Positions 21,955 to 33,549 of a stretch of 64,000 bases of DNA are shown here, piece by piece. This stretch comes from Panopea generosa (lineage: Eukaryota > Mollusca > Bivalvia > Adapedonta > Hiatellidae). The stretch's first letter is position 1. Every line of letters starts with the position of its first letter. Below the pieces are notes generated by a model, which saw nothing but the letters and a program-made list of their open reading frames with translations, made no database searches and was not told the DNA's origin. A program made the position numbers and the translations under genes. The DNA lies in contig CM055906.1 in NCBI GenBank assembly GCA_029582155.1, forward strand, positions 15,523,828 to 15,587,827. Direction: 5' to 3'.

Positions 21955-23275
21955 TGTGTGACTTTCATTGAATGTGGGACTTTCATTGAATGTGCGACTT
22001 TCATTGAATGTGGGACTTTAATTTGTGTGACTTTCATTGAATGTGCGACTTTCATTGAATGTGGGACTTTCATTGAATGTGGGACTTTAATTTGTGTGAC
22101 TTTCATTGAATGTGTGACTTTCATTGAATGTGAGACTTTCATTGAATGTGGGACTTTAATTTGTGTGACTTTCATTGAATGTGTGACTTTCATTGAATGT
22201 GAGACTTTCATTGAATGTGGGACTTTCATTGAATGTGGGACTTTAATTTGTGTGACTTTCATTGAATGTGAGACTTTCATTGAATGTGGGACTTTAATTT
22301 GTGTGACTTTCATTGAATGTGTGACTTTCATTGAATGTGAGACTTTCATTGAATGTGTGACTTTCATTGAATGTGAGACTTTCATTGAATGTGGGACTTT
22401 CATTGAATGTGGGACTTTAATTTGTGTGACTTTCATTGAATGTGTGACTTTCATTGAATGTGAGACTTTCATTGAATGTGGGACTTTAATTTGTGGGACT
22501 TTCATTGAATGTGTGACTTTCATTGAATGTGAAATTTTAATTTGTGTGACTTTCATTGAATGTGAGACTTATGTTGAATGTGGGACTTTCATTTATGATA
22601 CTTTCATTGAATTTGAGACTTCCATTTTGTGAGACTTTCATCGAATGTGGGAATTTAATTTGTGTGACTTTCATTGAATGTGTGACTTTCATTGAATGTG
22701 AGACTTTCATTGAATGTGGGACTTTCATTGAATGTGGGACTTTAATTTGTGTGACTTTCATTGAATGTGTGACTTTCATTGAATGTGAGACTTTCATTGA
22801 ATGGGGGACTTTAATTTGTGTGACTTTCATTGAATGTGTGACTTTCATTGAATGTGAGACTTTCATTGAATGTGCGACTTTCATTGAATGTGGGACTTTC
22901 ATTGAATGTGGGACTTTAATTTGTGTGACTTTCATTGAATGTGTGACTTTCATTGAATGTGGGACTTTCATTGAATGTGGGACTTTAATTTGTGTGACTT
23001 TCATTGAATGTGTGACTTTCATTGAATGTGAGACTTTCATTGAATGTGGGACTTTAATTTGTGTGACTTTCATTGAATGTGTGACTTTCATTGAATGTGA
23101 AATTTTAATTTGTGTGACTTTCATTGAATGTGAGACTTATGTTGAATGTGGGACTTTCATTTATGATACTTTCATTGAATTTGAGACTTCCATTTTGTGA
23201 GACTTTCATCGAATGTGGGACTTATGTTGAATGTGGGACTTATGTTGAATGTGGGACTTTCATTTGTGGGACTTA
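21955..23275. repeat. Minisatellite, 18-bp unit mixed with 15-bp variant, about 75 units
   Basis: The main unit 'gactttcattgaatgtgg' (18 bp, last bases vary) alternates irregularly with a 15-bp variant 'gactttaatttgtgt'. Both are multiples of 3, so reading frames stay open for over 200 codons on both strands (plus strand repeats of T-F-I-E-C-G, minus strand H-S-M-K-V). A larger duplication of 568 bp is present: the distinctive 'gagacttatgttgaatgtg' block at about 22565 recurs at about 23133. The dual-strand open frames point to periodicity, not a gene. Confidence 0.95.
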
Positions 23276-23329
23276 GAAACATGTAGAAAATGTTGTTTTT
23301 GAGCATCAAATCTTGGTTTGAATATTTAG

Positions 23330-23592
23330 GGTCATTTTTATGCCATCAAGGGCTAACAGACAATCAGTTAACTTAACCACTTTTTCCTGGGATCCCGGAA
23401 GGTTAAACATTACTCAAGCACACCCATTTCTGCAAGTAACTGATTACCAATGAATCAGCGGTGAAAGAAAAATGACAATGAGATGCACTGTTATATATCA
23501 ATCATCACGGATACTGTTTCTGGTTGGAGATTCTAACTTGGACCCAGGATTGAAAATCAGCACACTACCAACTGAGCTAACCAGGTTTGACA
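23330..23592 (-). mobile_element. tRNA-derived SINE, family B, full length, reverse
   Basis: It begins (plus strand) with 'tgccatcaagggctaacaga', includes 'cctgggatcccggaagg' and 'atcaatcatcacgg', and ends with the tRNA-like head 'accaactgagctaaccagg'. It forms an inverted pair with the plus-oriented copy at 24192-24462. Confidence 0.85.
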
Positions 23593-24191
23593 ACATGATA
23601 GTTTGATAATACAATATACTGGCAGTCCACTTGGCTTCTGATGTAGTGTAACTGAAGTGTATGTAAACTCAACTGGAAAAAATGAAAATGAAAGGCATAT
23701 AAATAATTTCTATAAAAGTTTTACTTACATTTTATTTTTGATAAATTTTAATACTCTTCCAATTTGGAAACTAATTATCAAAGAATTTCATTTCCAAAAT
23801 TCTCCTGTTCTGTTATTCAGCTGTTCTATAGCAAACAGCTATGTTTTAAGGTTTCGAAATTATACAAATTATATACATCATTTCTTTTTCGTTCCAGTAT
23901 AATGTTGTATATAGCCTTAAAACCTCGAAAAAGATGGTTTCTTTTCAACTTATGTTCTTTAATTGGATAAAAATACACTTTTCTCCTTTGTTTGGTGATA
24001 AAAGTTATTTTCAGTTGGAATTAAATCAAAATCTGGCATGTTGTACGTTAACATAATCCCTGAGTTATGCGAAATTAGGCTGATTCCATTGTAATTGGTG
24101 AAGTTGTCTGCTTTATACAATAAGAAAAATGCTATACTTCACTTGTGTTGATTTACATGTTTAGTTCAAGCTTATTTATTTTTGAAACAAG
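23593..24191. other. No gene seen; spacer between inverted SINEs
   Basis: AT-rich spacer of about 600 bp separating two oppositely oriented family B SINEs. The two overlapping ORFs of 68-81 codons have no recognisable domains. Confidence 0.5.
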
Positions 24192-24462
24192 CCAGGCCTG
24201 ATTAACTCAGTCAGTAGAGCGTCTGACTATCAATCCAGGGGTCATGAGTTTGAATCTCCACCCAGCAAATCTCCGTGATGATTGATATACGACATTGTGT
24301 TTCATTATTATTTCTCTCTTACATCTGATTCAAGTGGAAAAGTTATCAGTTACTTGCAGAAATGAGGTGTGCTAGAGTACTAGTTAACCTTTCAGGATCC
24401 CAGGAAATAGTGGTTAGGTTAACTGATTGTCTGTTAGCCCTCGATGGCATAAAAATGATGCT
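24192..24462 (+). mobile_element. tRNA-derived SINE, family B, full length
   Basis: The head 'gattaactcagtcagtagag' with 'cgtctgactatcaatccagg' and 'catgagtttgaatctccacc' is close to a complete tRNA gene. The body contains 'gtgatgattgatatacgac', 'tctgattcaagtgg', 'caggatcccaggaaat' and 'gttagccctcgatggc'. It is the best preserved family B copy in the window. Confidence 0.88.
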
Positions 24463-24469
24463 AAATCTT

Positions 24470-24642
24470 CAATCAACAAACTCAAATCAAGCTTGAAGTC
24501 ATCCTATGTAGAACCAGTACTAAGCACATGTGGGAAAACAGACTTGCTCAAGGACACACACACACCCATAACAGAGGATCAAACGCAAGACCAGGGGATT
24601 GTGGGTCCAATGCTGGACCATGTGCACCACAAATAGTTATTG
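24470..24642 (-). mobile_element. tRNA-derived SINE, family D, reverse
   Basis: Minus-strand reading: 'tggtgcacatggtccagcat', 'ggtcttgcgtttgatcctct' (B box), 'gtccttgagcaag' and 'gcttagtactggttctacat'. The same family as 1240-1400. It abuts the family B SINE, and includes a short CA run. Confidence 0.65.
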
Positions 24643-25717
24643 ATATAAGATCTATCTTGTCATGTTCAGGTTGTACAGTTATGTAAAGGCTCCTCATGGG
24701 TGACTCAGTGTGTTATAAACAATCTTCTACGCTATCATAATTTATATAAAAAAAGAGTTTTAAATATAAATTTAAAGCTGTGACTATCAAAAGAACAGAC
24801 CAATTCATTAATGAATATAAATAGACCAGATAAAATGGATTATAGCTGTTCAAGCATCAGTGGTGCTTGTATCATCCTAAAACTTAAGTACTTTGTACTG
24901 AGCAGATTTATAACAAAACCTAGCATGGCTTAACATTGGTTTTTACCTAAAGCACAAGTATTTGTGTGTGTGTTTTACTGAGTTTTTTACCTAAAGTGCT
25001 AATTTTTTATATTTTAAAATCGCATATGAACCAAATATGAATCTCTCTCAAAATTACTTTGGAAATAATGAATGTGATAATTAGGATAAAATAGCCAAGA
25101 TTTTTCGCTAGATTTCAGGTTTAAATGCTGTTATATTGGAAGTATTATCACTTCTGGAGTGGTTTCTCCAACATAATAGATCTGCCGAGGAATGATGCAG
25201 CAGTCTAAAATAGCTGTTTTGAATGATCATAATTCAAAATAATTTGATTTTTGTTCACAGTTATTACCGGTATTTAAATACTTCGCATGATGACCAATGT
25301 AAAGCCAGAAACGGAATAACTGATTTATGTGATATAAAGCAGCATTTTGAGACTTTATACTGTATTACAGTCTATTGTTTTACCAATATTGTGTTTTATG
25401 TATATATTTATTGAGTGAGATATCTCTGAGATTTTGGAGTGAATGCTTCGCAAACAGAGTTGAGGGCTTTGTTTAAAAGTGTGGTATTTATTTCTTAAAC
25501 ATCTGGAGTTAAGATTATTATTCATTGTTATGACTATTGCACAACTGGAAGAGGGATAGTCTAATATACTCACATTTATTTTTGGTGTGCAATGATATAT
25601 AATTGAAAGAATTTGAAATTGGAAACATTTCTTGATAGGAGGATTTGGTGCTGTGCGCTGAAGTGATATTAGCAGTGTTGGACTAGTAAAATAGTTTGTA
25701 AACGGAAAGAATGAGGT
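24643..25717. other. No gene seen
   Basis: AT-rich, unrecognised in all frames. The overlapping 60-70-codon ORFs on both strands near 25.2-25.6 kb lack known motifs. Confidence 0.5.
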
Positions 25718-25865
25718 GTTAATAATTAATTGGTAGAGAGTTTAATGGAAATATATACTGTTAATAATTAATTGGTAGAGTTTGATGGAAATACATACTG
25801 TTAATAATTAATTGGTAGAGTTTATTGGAAATACAAACTGTTAATTAGTTAATTGGAAGATAAAT
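25718..25865. repeat. Short minisatellite, ~40-bp unit, about 3.5 copies
   Basis: 'gttaataattaattggtaga' followed by 'gtttgatggaaatacatact', the first copy two bases longer and the last one degenerate. Confidence 0.9.
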
Positions 25866-26159
25866 TGAAAATGTAAAACTGAAGAAGTAATGGTAAATTA
25901 AGAATAAATTGAAAGTTACTTTTGTTTTGTTGCAGATTTCTGATGTATATCTAAGGTTGGAGTTAAAGTTAATATTAAGTTGTTATAATTGATCTGTTTG
26001 ACAAATTACCAATTAATATACAGTTTTAAGGAATAGATGATTAATTGAAATATTAATTAATAAGTGTAAATTAATATTTATGGGGTCCATGGAGGAATTT
26101 GATATTGATGTAGAGTATGAAAAATATAGTAAGTATGTCTATGGAATATGTATTGTAAT

Positions 26160-26320
26160 TTTATATGACATCTTGCAGAATTATATATATTATATCTTGC
26201 AGAATTATATATATGACATCTTGCATAAATATATATATGACATCTTGCAGAATTATATATAAGACATCTTGCAGAAATATATATATATGACATCTTGCAG
26301 AATTATATATATGACATACT
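26160..26320. repeat. Minisatellite, ~24-bp unit, 6-7 copies
   Basis: 'gacatcttgcagaattatat' plus 'atat', with length changes in the TA run. The palindromic TA cores and period of 24 give short open frames on both strands. Confidence 0.9.
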
Positions 26321-26349
26321 TATTATCAATTATATTATATACTGTTTCA

Positions 26350-28690
26350 ATTACATATTGTGACATGTCATGTTATCTACAATCTGGTATACTTTGTGTC
26401 TATGTCATATCATGTAATGTCATTTATGACTTCTAACTACTATCTGTGTCCTTTTTTATCTGGTACCAATTGTTTGGTACCATTTGCTTTTTTTGTACCA
26501 TATAATGTCATCTTCAATTTGGTCCAATTAATGACTTGTCTCTGTGTCTTTTCATCTGCAAATTAATAGTATTTGTTGTTAGATATTGTTAGGAATCATA
26601 CAATCAAGTAAAGCATGTCACTATGTCATGACATCAACAAACTGTTGTTTTGTTATATAATCTCATCTACAATATGGTACAATTTGCCAAATGTTGAATA
26701 TGTTATCTTCAGTCTGGTTCCATTTGTCATGGTGTCAACATTTTATCTACAATATCATCATTTGTCTCTACATATTGTTATGTCATCCTCTGTTTAGTAT
26801 CGTTTGCATTGTGTCATTTCATCCACAGTTAAGGAATTATTTCACCATGTCATGTTAAGTATGTCATGTTACATTAATATTTTACCATTTGTCACTTTAT
26901 CATGTCATACCATCTAAAAGATGTGTCTCATGTTTCATTTTGTCTTGGCATTTTAAATCTTGTTCATAACTCAATTTGTCACTGTGTCATGTCATGTCAT
27001 CCACTATCTGTCTATGATATGATATATTTGGACATAGTTTCATGTCATCCATAATATGTTATGATGTGACACTGTGTCATATCATGTCATCCGCTGTCAT
27101 ATATGTCACTCTGGCTAGTCATGTAGTCAGTAATCTGATATATTTAGCCATAGTGTCATGTCATCAATAATATGTTACCATGTGTCACTTTGTCATGTCA
27201 TGTCATTTGCTATCTGATATGTGACTATGGCTAGACATGTTGTCCATAATCTGATTTATTGGCCATAGTGTCATTTCATCAATAATATGTTACCATATGT
27301 CACTGTGTCATGTCATGTCATCCACTATCTGATATGTCACTATGGCTAGTCATGTCCATAATCTGATATGTTTTGCAATAGTGTCATGTCATCAAAAATA
27401 TGTTATGTGTCACTGTGTCATGGCATGTCATGTCATCTGCTATCTGATATGTGGCTATGGCTAGTCATGTTGTCCATAATCTAGTATATTTGGCCATAGT
27501 GTAATGTCATCAATAATATGTTTCCATGTGTAACTGTGTCATGTCATGTCATGTCATCTGATATGTGACTATGGCTAGTCATGTTGTCCATAATCTATTA
27601 TTTTTGGCCAAAGTGTGTCATCAATAAAATGTTTCCATGTGTAACTGTGTCATGTCATGTCATGTCATCTGCTATCTGATATGTGACTATGGCTAGTCAT
27701 GTTGTTCATAATCTATTATTTTTGGACATAGTGTCATGTCATCAATAATATGTTACCATGTGTCACTGTGTCATGTCATGTCATCTGTTATCAGATATGT
27801 GACTATGGCTAGATATGTTGTGCATAATCTGATATATTTGGCCATAGTGTCATGTCATGAATTATATGTTACCCTGTGTCACTGTGTCATGTCATCTGAT
27901 ATCTGATATGTGGCTATGGCTAGTCATGTTGTCCATAATCTAGTATATTTGGCCATAGTGTAATGTCATCAATAATATGTTTCCATGTGTAACTGTGTCA
28001 TGTCATGTCATGTCATCTGATATGTGACTATGGCTAGTCATGTTGTCCATAATCCATTATTTTTGGCCATAGTGTGTCATCAATAAAATGTTTCCATGTG
28101 TAACTGTGTCATGTCATGTCATCTGCTATCTGATATGTGACTATGGCTAGTCATGTTGTCCATAATCTATTATTTTTTACCATAGTGTCATGTCATGAAT
28201 TATATGTTACCATGTGTCACTGTGTCATGTCCTGTTATCTGCTATCTGATATGTGACTATGGCTAGTCATGTGCATTATCTGGTATATTTGGTCATAGTG
28301 CCATGTCTTAAATAATATGTTACCATGTGTCACTGTGTCATGTCATGTCATCTGTTATCTGATATGTGACTATGGCTAGTCATGTGCATAATCTGGTATA
28401 CTTGACCATAGTGCCATGTCATAAATAATATGTTACCATGTGTCACTGTGTCATGTCCTGTTATCTGCTATCTGATATGTGACTATGGCTAGTCATGTGC
28501 ATAATCTGGTATATTTGATCATAGTGCAATGTCATAAATAATATGTTACCATGTGTCACTGTGTCATGTCATGTCATCTGTTATCTGATATGTGACTATG
28601 GCTAGTCATGTGCATAATCTTATATATTTGGCCATAGTGTCATGTCATCAAGATATGTTACCACGTGTCGCTGTGTCATGTCATGTAATT
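26350..28690. repeat. Minisatellite, ~116-bp unit, about 14 clear copies plus a decayed left part
   Basis: From about 27.0 kb the order 'catagtgtcatgtcatcaat', 'aatatgttaccatgtgtcac', 'tgtgtcatgtcatgtcatct', 'gctatctgatatgtgacta', 'tggctagtcatgttgtcc', 'ataatctgatatatttggc' repeats every 110-120 bp. Length varies mainly through a nested 'tgtca' pentamer run. The left 650 bp is degenerate but full of the same words. Each unit has the dyad 'tgacta-tggc-tagtca'. Confidence 0.93.
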
Positions 28691-28716
28691 GCAATGTATT
28701 ATTTGTAACCTAATAT

Positions 28717-28965
28717 TTCTGTGGCTAAACAGTCTAAAGCACATTCTTCTAATGACCACTTTCCTCTCACTATTGAAGCCATGGGTTCGAGTCTCGCTCA
28801 GTCCAAAATCTTCATTTGTTAAAGTTTGCCAATACATGGTGAAGTACGATGGTTCTTCTCAAATTGAGTTGGAGGTCTTCCTCCACCAATAAAATGGATA
28901 TACCATATAGAACCTGAAATGTATTGAAAATGGCGTTAAACACCATTAAAAAAAATTATGCAATG
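28717..28965 (+). mobile_element. tRNA-derived SINE, family A, best copy
   Basis: Head 'ctgtggctaaacagtctaaa' with 'ctctcactattgaagccatg' and B box 'gggttcgagtctcgctc' is followed by 'gtttgccaatacatggtg', 'gaggtcttcctccaccaata' and the tail 'aaatggcgttaaacacc' plus A-run. That 3' end is like SINE tails common in molluscs (memory), thought to be shared with a partner LINE. Confidence 0.85.
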
Positions 28966-29644
28966 CAACATTTTCAAAACGGACATCGTTAATTGAGATT
29001 GAATAGTTTTCATTCTTTCAATTAAATATGAGAAGACGGAAAAAATATATAACATTTTCACAATCTTGCATGACAGTTGCTGAACCACACAATCGATGGA
29101 ACTGTATAATATGTTAACTGGAATTATTTGAAAAATGTGAACTTGACAATTACTTGGTATGAAGTGATACAGATTGGCATACTAATGGTGCAAGTGGCAC
29201 TCAATATTTTCTGATTTGCTGCATTTCTCTTTGTTAAGTTTAATTTGTTCTCATAAAGGCCATGATGCATTCTGCGATGATATTTACTGAAACTTGTTAT
29301 TTTTGTATGTAGACTAATCAATATGTTTACTGTCTTCTGACTGTCCTTTGAGTGTAGTTGATGAAATTGGGAAGTTTTTCTTTGGTGATATTTTACTGTA
29401 TATTAGCTTTACAATGGTGTGAGGACATGCTTGAGGTCTTGTTGTTCTCTCACAGGATTACAAGTGAAATAGAGAAACACATTTGTTGAAGGATTTTGGC
29501 AAGTAGAATAATACACATTTCTTGGAGGACTCTGACAAGTGAAAAAGAGTAGTGGTCACGTGGAGAAAAAGAAGGGTTCATTTACATGATTCATAGACGG
29601 AATTGTCTCTTCACAAAAGAAAGATTTAAATAGGGATTGGCTTT
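28966..29644. other. No gene seen
   Basis: AT-rich, nothing recognisable. It separates the family A SINE from the CT-rich array. Confidence 0.5.
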
Positions 29645-31100
29645 GAGGTCCCCTTAAATAAACTGCTCTTTTCAGCCTCAACCCCTTAATTATACTGCTC
29701 TCCTCCTCCTCAACCCCTTATATAGACTGCTCTCCTCCACCTCAACCTTTAGATATATTGCTGTCCTCCACCTCAACCCCTTCAACATACTCTTCTCCTC
29801 CACCTCAACCCTTCAATATACTACTCTCCTCCACCTCAACCCTTTAAATATATTGCTCTCCTCCACCCCAACCCCTTCAATATACTGCTCTCCTCCACCT
29901 CAACCCCTTCAATATATTGCTCTCCTCCACCTCAACCCTTTAAATATATTGCTCTCCTCCACCCCAACCCCTTCAATATACTGCTCTCCTCCACCTCAAC
30001 CCCTTCAATATACTGCTCTCCTCCACCTCAACCCCTTCAATATATTGCTCTCCTCCACCTCAACCCCATAAATATACTGCTCTCCTCCAAATCAACCCCT
30101 TCAATATACTGCTTTCCTCCACCTAAACTTTTCAATATATTGCTCTCCTCCACCTCAACCCCTTCAATATACTGCTCTCATCCACTTCAACCCCTTCAAT
30201 ATACTGCTCTCTTCTACCTCAACCCCTTAAATATACTGCTCTCCTCCACCTCAACCCTTTAAATATATTGCTCTCCTCCACCTCAAACCATTAAATATAC
30301 TGCCCTCGTCTGCCTCAACCCCTTCAATATACTGCTCTCCTCTGCCTCAACCCCTTCAATATACTGATCTCCTCTGCCTCAACCCCTTAAATATACTGCT
30401 CTCCTCTGCCTCAACCCCTTCAATATACTGCTCTCCTCTGCCTCAACCCCTTAAATATACTGTTCTCCTTTATCTCTACCCCTTCAATATACTGCTCTCC
30501 TCTGCCTCAACCCCTTCAATATACTGCTCTCCTCTGCCTCAACCCCTTCAATATACTGCTCTCCTCTGCCTCAACCCCTTAAATATACTGTTCTCCTCTA
30601 TCTCTACCCCTTCAATATACTGCTCTCCTCTGCCTCAACCCCTTAAATATACTGCCCTCCTCTGCCTCAACCCCTTTAATATACTGCTCTCCTCTGCCTC
30701 AACCCCTTCAATATACTGCTCTCCTCTGCCTCAACCCCTTAAATATACTGTTCTCCTCTATCTCTACCCCTTCAATAAACTGCTGTCCTCTACCTCAACC
30801 CCTTCAATATACTGCTCTTATCCATCTCAACCCCTTCAATATACTGCTCTCCTCCACCTCAACACCTTCAATATACTGCTCTCCCCCACCTCAACCCCTA
30901 TAATATACTGCTTCCTTCTACCTCAACCCCATAATTATACTGCACTCCTCTGCATCATATCTTTAAATATACTGCTCTCCTCCTCCTCAACCCCTTAATT
31001 AAATTGCTCTCCTCCATCTCAACCCCTTCAATATACTGCTGTCCTCTACCTCAACCCCATAAATATACTGCTGTTCTCTGCCTCAACCCCTTTAAAAAAG
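29645..31100. repeat. CT-rich minisatellite, 32-bp unit, about 45 copies
   Basis: Unit 'ctcctctgcctcaacccctt' followed by 'caatatactgct', 32 bp. Two subtypes are spatially sorted: 'ctccac' copies on the left and right, 'ctctgc' copies in the middle (30.3-30.8 kb). About three quarters of plus-strand bases are pyrimidines. Within the middle block 'gttctcctctatctctacc' variants recur, indicating amplification of multi-unit blocks. Confidence 0.95.
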
Positions 31101-32100
31101 AGAAAGAAATGTTGTTTGTTCTTTTCAAAATATGTGTTGGGCTTTTTTTTTCTGTCAGCATTTTTAATGGTTGTGACTGTCTTGTTAACAACAAGGAATA
31201 GGGATTATTTTTGTCTTTGAAAAGCCTTTTTACTCAAGGTAAGCATGTCAGAATCAATTTGGTAACTCTCGTGTTTTCTCTCTGAACTCATAATCCGAGT
31301 GGCCAAGTCTCATTGGTACTAGAGAAGTAAAACAACAATATCGGAGGGAATAATATCTGTGATAAAATTCTTGTTACTGTGTTTGCTTGACAAACTGTGT
31401 GATGCCTTTGATTTGTTTAGTTACAGAACTGTCAGGGATTTATTGATCTGCGCTGTGATTCAATTGTTGTATGGGACATCTTATCACAAAACATTTATTG
31501 TGCATTTTGCTCGAATGAATTAATTTGATTAAACTAAAGAGCATGTTAAAGAAACATATACATCCATAGCCTGAATTTTGTATGGTGTGAATATTTTGTG
31601 TAAGTGCTGAAGTATGTTCTGGATGAGATGAAGTTATGCTAGTTTCCTTGTTCTCCATAGCGTATCTGGCGGGCAAAGAATATGCAATAAAAAGCATCTT
31701 TGCCATCTTATCCATTGTTGGGTTTATGTGCAGAATCAGAAGGTTTTGACCAAATAATCTGTTTGCCTCTTTGACTTGTAAATATAATCATGCAGGTTTC
31801 AAATGTCAAATCTTGGACATGGAATTTACAGGAAGTATTATACTGGTCATATGGTCGTTACCGCAAGTCTAAATCCATGTAAATAATGGCATCAGTAATA
31901 AACAGTAATAAAGTTACTTTAAGTGTGCTGAGTAATGATGCTCTAAATAGAAGTTGGAGCTTTGGGCTTGTCTGGTATATTGTTAAATATACGTATATCG
32001 CGGTAATAATTATACATGTACAAGGGATATATCAAGATTTTAAAAAAAAACCCTGTAAATTGCAAAAAAAACATATTTTTCCAAAATTTCATGCTATGTA
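31101..32100. other. No gene seen
   Basis: It includes a 91-codon minus-strand ORF (31440-31715) without recognisable domain or codon-usage signal. I do not call it a gene. Confidence 0.5.
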
Positions 32101-32240
32101 ATACAGTCAAACCTGTCGTAAGCAGCCAGTTAAAAGGAAGGAGCAAAAGTGTCCTTTTAAGACAAGTTGTTGCTTAATTCAGGTTAATTTGCTCTGAAAG
32201 CATAGAAATGGGAAATAGTAAATGTGGCTGCTAAAACAAA
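32101..32240 (+). repeat. Dispersed repeat F, copy 1
   Basis: 'acagtcaaacctgtcgtaag' and 'cagccagttaaaagg' then 'cttttaagacaagttgttgc', 'ttaattcaggtta' and 'tttgctctgaa'. The same order occurs at 33350-33500. Repeats opening with 'acagtcaaacctgtctt' are, as I recall, common in invertebrate genomes; the class is unknown to me. Confidence 0.6.
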
Positions 32241-32834
32241 ATTTGGAAAGAAACAAAGTTTTTAGATATTTATACTTCTGTTATTATTTGTATTGCTTTT
32301 ATTGTTATCAATATTACATTTATACCATTATTATCTGTATTTTAATTATATTTTTGATATAAATATGATGATTATTGATATTCATACTTCTTTTGTCAGT
32401 TCGACAATCGATGTACAGATAGCATGGTCAAATGCAGCATTTTGAATTCACAACTTCCTGTACATATTTGTTTTGTAGTCTGCATCTAGGATATTTCCCA
32501 CTTTTTTACACTGATGTCACGCATCTGTATAATATACTTTAATGTCTCTCGATGTGTTCCAATATATAGCTTGTAGACCCATCTATTATTGTAGCTGCCT
32601 TGTAGGGGAGTCTGAAGTGACGGCCTGCGTGAGTGCAGTGCTAACAGAATTGCATAGAACAGTCCACAGATATGCATACTATTTAGGGCTTATCGTGAGA
32701 ACGACACATTTGTACCAATGAGAATTTTAAAAAACATAAAACATAGCTTTTTGAAATGAGATATTTCCCAGAACCTGTTATTCATTTGTCAGCCAATGTA
32801 ACATAAAGATGTATGTTGTTGACTGGTCATGAAA
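32241..32834. other. No gene seen
   Basis: AT-rich. One 63-codon minus-strand ORF (32486-32677) has no known motif. Confidence 0.5.
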
Positions 32835-32911
32835 GGTACACCGTGTGATTAAAGGTACACCTGTGATTAAAGGTACACCATGTCATTAAAGGTACACCTT
32901 GTGATTAAAGG
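32835..32911. repeat. Short tandem repeat, ~20-bp unit, four copies
   Basis: 'gtgattaaaggtacacc' repeats four times with unit lengths of 18-21 bp. Confidence 0.85.
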
Positions 32912-33087
32912 CTCAGGAAGTGTATACTTTCACATGATTTCATATACGACTTCAGTTATGAATGTAACCGCTTGTTTTGTGACAATCAGTTTAATGTACT
33001 CTGGTTTTATGTACAGTGCTCCAGTTGCATTTGGTATAATTTCATAGTTGTAAGTTTCATTTTCATGAGATTCAGTTTGTTTGAATC

Positions 33088-33155
33088 TTTAGCATCATTT
33101 TATGCCATCAAGGGCTAACAGACAATCACTCTTTCCTAAGATCCTGGAAGGTTTG
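33088..33155 (-). mobile_element. Family B SINE, 3'-end fragment, reverse
   Basis: 'tttatgccatcaagggctaa' and 'cagacaatcactctttccta' then 'agatcctggaaggtt' match the 3' part of the 23.3 kb copy. The tRNA head is missing, so it is 5'-truncated. Confidence 0.65.
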
Positions 33156-33349
33156 TCACACCAATCCTGGCTAGTACCTTATAGCTTTCAGCTGTAGCGC
33201 TATTATTTAATTCACGTTCATCCATTAGGCTCACTGGGTTCTGTTGATAAGTGTTTAAGTTTCAAGTGTGTCAGAAATCTGAAAGTTTTGTAGAAAATGT
33301 CTCCATCACAACTTTAATTTGTATCAATACTTGTGTAACAAATTATATA

Positions 33350-33500
33350 CAGTTAAACCTGTCTTAAGCAGCCAGCCAAAGGAGGGAGCAGAATTGGTCT
33401 TTTAAAGAAAGGTTATTGCTTAATACAGGTTATTTTGCTCTGAAGACATAGCAATGAGAAATAGCAACTATAAGACAAGTGACTGCTTAATAGAGGTAAC
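33350..33500 (+). repeat. Dispersed repeat F, copy 2
   Basis: 'acagttaaacctgtcttaag' and 'cagccagccaaaggaggg' with 'ttattgcttaatacaggtta' and 'ttttgctctgaa' parallel copy 1 at 32.1 kb in the same orientation. It continues with a half-repeated 'gacaagtgactgcttaatag'. Confidence 0.6.
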
Positions 33501-33549
33501 CATTTGCACAGGTCTGATTGTCTCATAGAATATAATTTTTTATCAATAT

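Noticed and set aside
21955..23200. ORFs of about 195-224 codons on both strands, as repeat proteins
   Set aside because: Units of 18 and 15 bp are multiples of 3 and contain no stops in several frames, so both strands are open together. No start context, splice structure or recognisable domain.
24192..24265. A functional tRNA gene
   Set aside because: The tRNA-like sequence is the head of a SINE repeated at several places, with mismatches in expected stems and a long SINE body following.
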